DNA of 20,562 nt from an uncultured Parabacteroides sp. (GTDB taxonomy: Bacteria; Bacteroidota; Bacteroidia; Bacteroidales; Tannerellaceae): NCBI RefSeq assembly GCF_905196875.1, contig NZ_CAJJWO010000087.1, positions 1 through 20,562 of the forward strand, given 5' to 3'. Positions 14,135 through 20,562 of this stretch are shown one piece after another. Below the pieces are notes generated by a model that was not told the DNA's origin, ran no database searches, and worked only from the letters and a program-made list of their open reading frames with translations. Within the stretch, counting starts at the first letter, position 1; every line of letters begins with the position of its first letter. The translations under genes and the position numbers were made by a program.

Positions 14135-16252
14135 TTATTTCAGTCCTCTGTTTTTCAGAAGCGGATCAGTATTAGGTTCATTGCCACGGAAGTTTTTATA
14201 CATATCCATTGCGTCGTCGATGCCGCCCGGTGTCAGGACATACGTACGGAATTTAGCGGCAATTTCAGGATTAAAGATATCGCCACTTTCCTTAAAGGCC
14301 TGGTAAGCATCCGAGTCGAGCACTTCCGCCCAGATGTAGCTATAATAACCGGCTGTGTAACCACCGCCCATCGTGTGATTGAAATAAGTCGTACGGTAGC
14401 GAGGCGGAATCTGCTTCAATAAGCCACGTTCACCGAGGACAGTCTCTTCAAACTTCATTACGTCTGCACCGTCATGAACTTCCTTCAACACATGGTAATC
14501 CATATCCAGTAAAGAAGCAGCCAGATATTCGGCAGTGGCAAAACCTTGTCCGTATTTGCCGCTCTTATCCAACTTTTCGATCAGTTCTGCCGGGATCACT
14601 TCACCTGTCTGGTAATGCTTGGCATAAACTTTCAACACTTCCGGTTCGAACACCCAATGTTCCATGATCTGTGAAGGCAACTCCACGAAGTCGCGGGGAA
14701 CACCCGATACACCATAGTAATGTACATCTTTGAAAAGGTTATGCAAACCATGTCCGAACTCATGGAACAGCGTTTCCGCTTCATCGGCACTCAGCAAGGC
14801 AGGCTGTCCGGGAGAAGGTTGCGAGAAGTTACAAACGATCGTAACAACAGGTCCCTGACGCTTGCCGTCCTGGTAAGTCTGCGAACGATACGTACCGCAC
14901 CATGCACCACCTTTCTTGCTGGCACGCGGGAAATAATCCATATACAATACGCCCAGATGTGTGCCATCTTTATCTTTACATTCGAATGCTTCTGCATCGG
15001 GATGTGGCAAAGGGACATTCTTTATCGGAGTAAATGTAATTCCATACAGCTTGTTGGCTACGTAGAAAGCTCCGTCGCGTACGTTATCGAGTTTCAGATA
15101 CGGGCGTACCTGATTCTCATCCAGGTCAAACTTTGCCTTCTTCGCTTTCTCGAAATAATAACGCCAGTCCCAGCCTTCTGCCTGGAAGTTACCACCTTCT
15201 TTCTTTATCTCGGCATTGATATCGGCCAATTCCGATTTTGCTTTATTTATAGCCGGTGTCCAGATCTCATCCAAAAGGGCATACACCTTATCGGAAGTCT
15301 TTGCCATCCGGTCCTCCAGAACAAAAGAAGCATAATCGTCATATCCCATCAGTTTGGCTTTTTCCAGACGAAGGGAGATCAGTTTACGTACGACTTCTTT
15401 ATTATCGGCATCGTTACCGTTATTGCCACGGTTGATGTAACCGTTGAATATCTTTTCACGCAAAGCGCGGTTGTCTGCATATTGCAGGAAAGGCATTACG
15501 CTTGGATTATGCAGGGTGAAAAGCCATTTACCTTCCATTCCGGCACCACGGGCAGCGGCTTCGGCATTCAGTACCAGGCTTTCGGGTAATCCGGCAAGAT
15601 CGGCTTTATTATCTATTACCAATTGGAATGCATTGGTCTCTTTCAGCATATTCTGTCCGAAAGTAAGCTGAAGCATGGAGATCTCGCTGTTCAGCTCACG
15701 CAAGCGGGCCTGCTTCTCTGCATCGAGGTTTGCACCGCCACGAACGAAACTCTTATACGTTTCCTCCAACAGTTTTTTCTGTTCCTTGTCGAGGTTCATC
15801 GCTTCCTGGTTATCATAAACCGTCTTAATACGCTTGAACAGGTCTGCGTTCATGCGGATATCGTCGCTGTTCTTCGACAATAGCGGTGACAATTCGCGGC
15901 TCACAGCCTGCATTTCGTCATTCGTATTGGCACTGTTCTGGCCATAAAAGACGGCACTGACCCGGCGCAACGTCTCACCACTCTGGTCGAGGGCAACAAT
16001 CGTATTCTCAAAGTCAGGTGCTTCGGGCTGGTTTGTGATAGCTGCAACTTCGGCTTGCTGTTCGGCTATTCCTGCTTTAAAGGCAGGCATATAGTCTTCG
16101 AGTGTGATCTTGTCGAACGGGGGCACTCCAAAGGGAGTAGTGAACTCTGTCAGGAAAATATCCCCCGGAGCTGTGGTTTCAGACTTCTTGCCCGGCGAAT
16201 TGCAGGCACTGAGTGCAACGGCTATGCCGGCTGCCATAATCATTTTCTTCAT
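14135..16252 (-). CDS. dcp: M3-family lipoprotein metallopeptidase (peptidyl-dipeptidase Dcp type), copy 1
   Basis: The 705-residue zinc peptidase carries a lipoprotein signal (MKKMIMAAGIAVALSAC, lipobox Cys17), so it is anchored in the envelope, not cytosolic like E. coli Dcp. The catalytic site is HEFGH at 497-501 with the third zinc ligand in the downstream FVELPSQ segment. The C-terminal GGYTAGYYSYIWAEVLDSDA and YVLTPGG stretches are M3A hallmarks. Dcp enzymes cleave dipeptides from peptide C-termini, so a role in periplasmic or surface peptide scavenging is inferred. It has its own -7 element (16288-16281) and a hairpin terminator downstream. It is a close paralogue of the next gene upstream (also 705 aa with identical motif positions), a tandem duplication. 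Confidence 0.93.
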   Translation of the reverse strand: MKKMIMAAGIAVALSACNSPGKKSETTAPGDIFLTEFTTPFGVPPFDKITLEDYMPAFKAGIAEQQAEVAAITNQPEAPDFENTIVALDQSGETLRRVSAVFYGQNSANTNDEMQAVSRELSPLLSKNSDDIRMNADLFKRIKTVYDNQEAMNLDKEQKKLLEETYKSFVRGGANLDAEKQARLRELNSEISMLQLTFGQNMLKETNAFQLVIDNKADLAGLPESLVLNAEAAARGAGMEGKWLFTLHNPSVMPFLQYADNRALREKIFNGYINRGNNGNDADNKEVVRKLISLRLEKAKLMGYDDYASFVLEDRMAKTSDKVYALLDEIWTPAINKAKSELADINAEIKKEGGNFQAEGWDWRYYFEKAKKAKFDLDENQVRPYLKLDNVRDGAFYVANKLYGITFTPIKNVPLPHPDAEAFECKDKDGTHLGVLYMDYFPRASKKGGAWCGTYRSQTYQDGKRQGPVVTIVCNFSQPSPGQPALLSADEAETLFHEFGHGLHNLFKDVHYYGVSGVPRDFVELPSQIMEHWVFEPEVLKVYAKHYQTGEVIPAELIEKLDKSGKYGQGFATAEYLAASLLDMDYHVLKEVHDGADVMKFEETVLGERGLLKQIPPRYRTTYFNHTMGGGYTAGYYSYIWAEVLDSDAYQAFKESGDIFNPEIAAKFRTYVLTPGGIDDAMDMYKNFRGNEPNTDPLLKNRGLK

Positions 16253-16280
16253 GCTGTTCTGTTTAAGTTTCTTATTTACG

Positions 16281-16288
16281 CAAAGATA
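16281..16288 (-). promoter_or_regulatory. -7 promoter element of M3 peptidase copy 1
   Basis: CAAAGATA on the plus strand reads TATCTTTG on the coding strand, an exact TAnnTTTG match 28 bp before the ATG at 16252. It lies just past the T tract of the upstream copy's terminator. The two paralogues are therefore probably separate transcription units. Confidence 0.6.
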
Positions 16289-16299
16289 TAAAAAAAGAA

Positions 16300-16324
16300 A
16301 AGCCTTCCAAAATATGGAAAGCTT
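16300..16324 (-). terminator. Rho-independent terminator of M3 peptidase copy 2
   Basis: On the minus strand, AAGCTTTCC and GGAAGGCTT arms (one mismatch, 7-nt loop) are followed by a T-rich run TTCTTTTTTTATA. It lies about 27 bp past the stop of the copy 2 gene. The T run merges with the -7 element of copy 1. Confidence 0.75.
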
Positions 16325-16350
16325 CTCTATCAGCTGTATGTAAGATAATC

Positions 16351-18468
16351 TTATTTTAAACCTCTGTTTTTAAGTAACGGTTCGATACTCGGTTCTTTTC
16401 CACGGAAATTCTTATACATCACCATGGCATCGTCGATACCGCCCGGAGTAAGGACATAGGTACGGAACTTAGCAGCGACCTCCTGGTTAAAGATATCACC
16501 TGTTTCCTTATATGCCTCGAAAGCATCGGCATCCAGTACTTCCGCCCAGATATAACTGTAATAACCGGCAGTATATCCGCCTTCCATCGTATGACCGAAA
16601 TAGGTTCCCCAGTAACGAGGTGCGATCTGAGTCGGCAAACCACGGCCATACATCGCTTCCCCTTCATATTTCTCAATATCCAGGTCAGCCGGAATTTCTT
16701 TCATTACATGATAATCCATATCCAACAGGGAAGAAGCCAGATATTCAACTGTGGCAAAACCTTGTCCGTACTTACCACTCTTCACGATTTTATCTACCAG
16801 TTCCTGTGGAATAACTTCGCCTGTCTTATAATGTTTAGCATATACTTTCAGTACTTCAGGTTCAAATGCCCAATGTTCGTTGACCTGTGAAGGTAATTCC
16901 ACGAAATCGCGAGGGACATCGGCAACACCGTAATAATGAACATCGCCAAACAATCCGTGCAGTGCATGACCGAATTCATGGAAAACGGTTTCTGCTTCAT
17001 CGGCACTCAGCAGGGCGGATTGTCCGGCTGCCGGTTTGCTGAAGTTAAAGACAGTAGTGACCACCGGAGTGACCTTCTTACCGTCTTTATAAGTCTGCGA
17101 ACGATAACCGCCACACCATGCTCCGCCACTCTTGCCGGGACGGGTATAAAAGTCCATATACAGAACGCCCAGCGGAGAACCGTCTTTATCCTTACATTCA
17201 AATGCATAGGCATCAGGATCAGGTTTCGGTATGTCTGTTATTTCTGTAAAGGTGATACCGTACAGTTTGTTTGCCACATAAAAAGCACCTTCACGTACAT
17301 GGTTCAGCTCCAGATACGGACGCACTTCGTTTTCGTCCAGGTCGAACTTTGCCTGACGGGCTTTATCGGCATAATAACGCCAGTCCCATGCTTCAGCCTT
17401 GAAGTTGCCGCCTTCTTTCTTTATTTCAGCATTGATGTCGGCCAATTCTTCATTTGCCTTTGCCAACGCCGGCTTCCAAAGCTGATCCAGCAGTTGGTAT
17501 ACATTCTTTTCGTTCTTTGCCATATTCTCTTCCAGGACGTAAGCGGCAAAGTCTTCGTAACCCAGCAGTTTGGCCTTTTCGAGACGGGCGGTAACCAGTT
17601 TCTTTATTACTTCTTTGTTGTCGTTGGCATTATTGTTATTTCCCCGGCAAACATAGGCATTAAATATCTTTTCGCGCAATGCCCGGTTATCTGCATATTG
17701 CAGGAAAGGCATTACACTCGGGTTGTGAAGCGTAAAAATCCACTTGCCTTCCATCGAGTCGGCAGCAGCTGTCTCAGCGGCAGCGGCGATCAGGGTTTCA
17801 GGCAGGCCTGAGAGATCTTCTTTATTATCGATAACCAACTTGAATGCATTTGTTTCTTTCAGGGTATTTTGTCCGAAGGTAAGCTCAAGCACTGAGATCT
17901 GTTCGTTCAGTTCACGCAGTTTAGTCTGCTTATCGGCATCGAGGTTGGCACCGCTACGAACAAAACCTTTATAAGTTTCTTCCAGTAACTTCTTTTGTTC
18001 CTTATCCAGGTTAAGCGAGGCCTGATTGTCGTAAACAGCTTTCACACGGGCAAAAAGAGCCGGGTTCAAGCTGATATCATCGGAATGGGCAGAGAGAACA
18101 GGATATAATTCCTGCTCGAGTTCCTGTATCTCGTCGGTTGTGTTCACACTCGACTGTCCTCCGAAGGCATACATAACCTTATTCAGTAACTCGCCTGCCT
18201 GGTCGAGGGCAACGATCGTATTCTCGAAGGTCGGTTCTTCCGGGTTATTCACTATGGCATCGATCTCTTTCTTATGCTCCGCCATTCCCTTCTCGAAGGC
18301 CGGTTTATAATGTGCTACTTCTATCTTATCGAAAGGAGGAACACCGAACGGTGTCGTATACTCTGTAAAAAAAGGATTGGGTGTAGACTCGGCTACATCG
18401 CTTTTCTTTGAGGAGTTGCAGGCTCCTAAGACTACTGCCAGGCTGGCAGCCATAAGCGTTTTATTCAT
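16351..18468 (-). CDS. dcp: M3-family lipoprotein metallopeptidase (peptidyl-dipeptidase Dcp type), copy 2
   Basis: Second 705-residue M3 peptidase. It has a lipoprotein signal MNKTLMAASLAVVLGAC (lipobox Cys17), HEFGH at 497-501, FVELPSQVNEHWAFEPEVLK and GGYTAGYYSYIWAEVLDADA. Every motif falls at the same residue number as in the adjacent copy, so the pair arose by tandem duplication without later indels of net effect. Differences cluster in the N-terminal linker after the Cys and in surface stretches, for example KTSDKVYALLDEIWTPAINK against KNEKNVYQLLDQLWKPALAK. The catalytic region is intact in both. Substrate preferences may differ, but sequence alone cannot show it. It has its own -7 element at 18532-18525 and a strong terminator at 16300-16324. 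Confidence 0.93.
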   Translation of the reverse strand: MNKTLMAASLAVVLGACNSSKKSDVAESTPNPFFTEYTTPFGVPPFDKIEVAHYKPAFEKGMAEHKKEIDAIVNNPEEPTFENTIVALDQAGELLNKVMYAFGGQSSVNTTDEIQELEQELYPVLSAHSDDISLNPALFARVKAVYDNQASLNLDKEQKKLLEETYKGFVRSGANLDADKQTKLRELNEQISVLELTFGQNTLKETNAFKLVIDNKEDLSGLPETLIAAAAETAAADSMEGKWIFTLHNPSVMPFLQYADNRALREKIFNAYVCRGNNNNANDNKEVIKKLVTARLEKAKLLGYEDFAAYVLEENMAKNEKNVYQLLDQLWKPALAKANEELADINAEIKKEGGNFKAEAWDWRYYADKARQAKFDLDENEVRPYLELNHVREGAFYVANKLYGITFTEITDIPKPDPDAYAFECKDKDGSPLGVLYMDFYTRPGKSGGAWCGGYRSQTYKDGKKVTPVVTTVFNFSKPAAGQSALLSADEAETVFHEFGHALHGLFGDVHYYGVADVPRDFVELPSQVNEHWAFEPEVLKVYAKHYKTGEVIPQELVDKIVKSGKYGQGFATVEYLASSLLDMDYHVMKEIPADLDIEKYEGEAMYGRGLPTQIAPRYWGTYFGHTMEGGYTAGYYSYIWAEVLDADAFEAYKETGDIFNQEVAAKFRTYVLTPGGIDDAMVMYKNFRGKEPSIEPLLKNRGLK

Positions 18469-18524
18469 AACTATGATATTGTAAGAATTAATTTATGTCT
18501 ACATTAATTATATAATAGGTGGTG

Positions 18525-18532
18525 CAAAGATA
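18525..18532 (-). promoter_or_regulatory. -7 promoter element of M3 peptidase copy 2
   Basis: CAAAGATA on the plus strand is TATCTTTG on the coding strand, 56 bp before the ATG at 18468. It lies in the 113-bp divergent gap shared with the flavoprotein gene. For that gene a near-match TTACTTTG occurs on the plus strand at 18546-18553. Confidence 0.6.
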
Positions 18533-18581
18533 GGGAAGTTTTATTTTACTTTGTTCTCCTAACACTATAAATAGAGTAACC

Positions 18582-19532
18582 ATGAATAGAATATGTGACT
18601 TATTCAGTATAAAATATCCCATTATACAAGGTGGGATGGTTTGGTGCAGCGGTTGGAGACTGGCTTCGGCCGTCAGCAATGCCGGGGGACTGGGATTGCT
18701 CGGCGCCGGTTCTATGCATCCCGACAGGCTGCGCGAACATATCCGCAAATGTAAAGCGGCTACCGACAAGCCTTTCGGTGTGAACGTCCCGCTAATGTAC
18801 CCGGAAATAGAGAGCCTGATGAATATTCTGGTGGAAGAAGAAGTAAAAATAGTCTTCACCTCTGCCGGAAGTCCTAAGAAATGGACTCCTTTCCTGAAAG
18901 AACATGGTATGACAGTGGTTCATGTGGTAAGCAGTTCCTTGTTTGCCGTCAAATGTGAAGAGGCAGGTGTCGATGCCATTGTTGCCGAAGGGTTTGAAGC
19001 CGGGGGACATAACGGGCGCGAAGAGACGACGACGCTCTGCCTGATCCCTGCCGTGCGCCGGGCTACCTCTCTCCCACTGATAGCCGCCGGAGGAATAGGT
19101 ACCGGTGATGCGATGCTGGCCACCTTTGTCCTCGGTGCGGAAGGTGTACAGATCGGTACCCGTTTCGCCCTGACGGAAGAAAGTTCCGCTCATGAGAACT
19201 TCAAACAGCTTTGCCTCAGTCTCAATGAGGGAGATACGAAGTTATTATTGAAAAAGCTTGCTCCTACCCGGTTGGCTAAAGGCGATTTCAAAACGGCAGT
19301 GGAAGAAGCCGAAGCACAAGGTGCATCCGTAGAAGATATGCGCGTTTTACTAGGTAAAGGCAGAGCCAAGAAAGGTATATTCGAAGGTAATCTGGAAGAA
19401 GGAGAACTGGAAATCGGACAGGTTGCGGCCTTATTCAGAAAAGAACAGACAGTCTGCGAAGTGATGGAAGAACTTGTTGCCGATTATCGAAAAGCACTTA
19501 CCGGACTGAACAACAAAGCAAACTTATTCTAA
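18582..19532 (+). CDS. FMN-dependent FabK / nitronate monooxygenase family protein
   Basis: A 316-residue TIM-barrel flavoprotein without a signal peptide. Motifs in order are YPIIQGGM (N-terminus), SNAGGLGLLGAG, KPFGVN (63-68), AEGFEAGGHNG (135-145, His143), AAGGIGTG (168-175) and the phosphate-binding GAEGVQIGTRF (185-195). The end, GELEIGQVAALFRKEQTVCEVMEEL, lines up by eye with the C-terminal part of FabK, the FMN enoyl-ACP reductase II of fatty-acid synthesis. The family is often annotated as nitronate monooxygenase (2-nitropropane dioxygenase). The EAGGHxG histidine and FabK-like length make an enoyl-ACP reductase role plausible, but this cannot be settled by reading. It is transcribed divergently from the peptidase pair and followed by the 22-bp dyad array. 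Confidence 0.85.
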   Translation: MNRICDLFSIKYPIIQGGMVWCSGWRLASAVSNAGGLGLLGAGSMHPDRLREHIRKCKAATDKPFGVNVPLMYPEIESLMNILVEEEVKIVFTSAGSPKKWTPFLKEHGMTVVHVVSSSLFAVKCEEAGVDAIVAEGFEAGGHNGREETTTLCLIPAVRRATSLPLIAAGGIGTGDAMLATFVLGAEGVQIGTRFALTEESSAHENFKQLCLSLNEGDTKLLLKKLAPTRLAKGDFKTAVEEAEAQGASVEDMRVLLGKGRAKKGIFEGNLEEGELEIGQVAALFRKEQTVCEVMEELVADYRKALTGLNNKANLF

Positions 19533-19553
19533 CCGGGTATCCGGTGTCCTGAT

Positions 19554-19663
19554 AATTTCCTCGTTAGGAAACTGGAGTTTCTTGCCTGGGAAACGCTAGT
19601 TCCCCGCCGAGGGAATTGCAGTTCCCCGCGCAGGAAACTACAGTTTCCTTATTAAAAAATTTC
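19554..19663. repeat. 22-bp-phased tandem dyad array (AGTTYCC ... RGGAAACT)
   Basis: AGTTYCC-type arms begin at 19554 (degenerate AATTTCC), 19576, 19598, 19620 and 19642, exactly 22 bp apart. The inverse arm RGGAAAC recurs in phase at 19566, 19588, 19610 (degenerate) and 19632, with an extra out-of-phase copy at 19664. The best dyad is AGGAAACT-AC-AGTTTCCT (19632-19649). The array starts 22 bp after the flavoprotein stop and may also help terminate it (the last dyad is followed by TATTAAAAAA). Arms are conserved and spacers vary, as in the 23-bp array at 12749-12840, but the sequences are unrelated. Confidence 0.75.
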
Positions 19664-19719
19664 AGGAAACTGCAAGCCCCTGACTGATAACTTATTCAGG
19701 CGAAACCGAAGAATACCTG

Positions 19720-19944
19720 ATGACACATCTATATACAAAAAAGAGGTTGTGTCAATATACTTTTGTCTGGCGCAAGACAGTAGAGAAAAACCGTGCGAAG
19801 TTGCTGGATAAAATCCGCATCCTTCTCCAGCAGGTGGATGAAACCATTGCACAAGAGAACTCCGTAAAAGATACCTCAGTTGAATTTACTCTCGCCATGC
19901 TCTCTGAGATAGTGGGTGAACTTAAAGAAGTCCCGGAATATTAG
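19720..19944 (+). pseudogene. Probable internal remnant of an IS1182-type transposase, 74 aa
   Basis: The reading frame gives 74 residues. From about residue 13 it reads YTFVWRKTVEKNRAKLLDKI, then a coiled-coil-like stretch with VDETIAQENSVKDTS and LSEIVGELKEV, before a stop. From memory this resembles the charged helical segment that precedes the DDE core in Bacteroides IS1182-like transposases. The normal upstream DNA-binding and downstream catalytic parts are missing, so it would be a decayed scrap. If that match is wrong it is simply a small hypothetical protein. No terminal inverted repeats or target-site duplications are apparent around it. Confidence 0.45.
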
Positions 19945-20001
19945 CCCGAAACAAACGATAAGGAACAAAAGAAAATACGTTTGGATTGTAAACTATGAAA
20001 A

Positions 20002-20032
20002 AAGGGAATGTGCCCATTTTGACACACCCCTT
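20002..20032 (-). terminator. Hairpin terminator of the minus-strand secreted protein gene
   Basis: On the minus strand AAGGGGTGTG pairs with CACATTCCCTT (one small internal loop) around a 10-nt loop, followed directly by TTTTTTCATAG. It lies about 40 bp past the stop at 20073. Confidence 0.65.
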
Positions 20033-20072
20033 CAGTTACAAATATCTATGAAGATTTATATTGTATCCACAA

Positions 20073-20562
20073 TTACTTAACCTCCATTTTTTCCGAACAT
20101 ACCTGTGTTACACTTTCGGCTTTGACGATATAAATACCGGGAGCCAAGTCTTTGACATAGACCGTCTGCATATTCAGATTATCCAAATAACGCAAACGTT
20201 GTCCGGAGATGCTATAGACGGAGATCCGGGTAAGCAGATCAACCGATGAAACCACAATCTGACCGGTTCCATTGGTATAACATACAATCTCGTTGCGAGC
20301 GATCACCTCGTTCGACGTAGCGATCGAGCCATTCAGGAAGTAGCGTCCGGAAGTATTGCCGGAGACAGTCAGGGTCAAACCGTCAGTCACCGGATAGACC
20401 TTGCCACTCTGCTTGTCCACTAATGTAACATTCTGCATATCTCCCGACAGCTTGAAACTCAACTCTACCGGAGAAGCATCTTTACCATAGATACCGACCG
20501 GAATATCTTTCAGTTCCGGCGTCACGTTGATAGCCGTCATCTGATTACCGGCAAGTGTATAC
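20073..20562 (-). CDS. C-terminal part of a secreted protein with a type IX secretion-like sorting tail (5' end beyond window)
   Basis: The minus-strand frame is open to the window edge, so the ATG at 20540 is probably internal; about 162 residues are visible. Beta-rich segments (VELSFKLSGDMQNVTLVDKQ, GRYFLNGSI) lead to the final ~70 residues, with the pattern RISVYSISGQRLRYLDNL, YVKDLAPGIYIVKAES, KMEVK. This VYSxxGxxL...LxxGIYIVK arrangement is the Por/type IX secretion C-terminal domain, which directs proteins across the outer membrane. In many Bacteroides/Parabacteroides such tails persist even where the full secretion system is unclear. The catalytic or binding part lies upstream and cannot be identified. 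A terminator hairpin follows at 20032-20002. Confidence 0.75.
   Translation of the reverse strand, partial: YTLAGNQMTAINVTPELKDIPVGIYGKDASPVELSFKLSGDMQNVTLVDKQSGKVYPVTDGLTLTVSGNTSGRYFLNGSIATSNEVIARNEIVCYTNGTGQIVVSSVDLLTRISVYSISGQRLRYLDNLNMQTVYVKDLAPGIYIVKAESVTQVCSEKMEVK

Noticed and set aside
14720..15589. 289- and 291-codon plus-strand frames opposite the two peptidase genes (also 16936-17811), which resemble each other
   Set aside because: Their similarity is expected because the sense genes are paralogues with conserved codons. They have no start context, promoter or domain.

Overview
The window looks like chromosomal DNA from a gut Bacteroidales species, most likely Parabacteroides or a close relative. 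The genus is an inference from protein style. Support comes from promoter elements of the Bacteroidetes type (TAnnTTTG), an outer-membrane DUF5686 protein, a DUF4469/HU-like protein, a BtMan2A-like beta-mannosidase, lipoprotein M3 peptidases, and a secreted protein with a type IX secretion-like C-terminal tail. No tRNA, rRNA, CRISPR array or intact mobile element is visible.

Layout. 1-239: the end of an Rpn-family (PD-(D/E)XK) gene and an overlapping small reading frame. 336-8220: a tightly spaced forward operon, mfd (transcription-repair coupling), a long-chain acyl-CoA synthetase and a secreted GH2 beta-mannosidase, closed by a strong hairpin terminator at 8231-8266. 8392-12332: a second forward unit with a DUF5686 outer-membrane protein and an NhaC-type antiporter. 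12432-13618: two leftward genes for DNA-binding proteins, a classical HU protein and a DUF4469/HU-like protein. Between them lies a perfectly phased 23-bp tandem array of dyads. 14135-18468: two leftward tandem paralogues of a lipoprotein M3 peptidyl-dipeptidase. 18582-19532: a FabK/nitronate monooxygenase flavoprotein, followed by a second tandem dyad array (22-bp period) and a probable transposase remnant. 20073 to the window end: the C-terminal part of a secreted protein on the minus strand.

The most interesting structure is at 13636-14011. A perfect 20-bp inverted repeat, itself containing a TAGTTC-N5-GAACTA dyad, bounds a 376-bp non-coding segment. That segment carries a canonical TATCTTTG -7 element just inside its right end, pointing away from the DUF4469 gene. 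No leftward promoter of this type is visible before that gene in the orientation given. Inverting the segment would put the -7 element about 50 bp before the DUF4469 start codon. I read this as a phase-variable invertible promoter, shown here in the OFF orientation, that switches a nucleoid-associated-type protein and perhaps the HU gene downstream. No recombinase gene lies in the window, so the invertase would have to act in trans.
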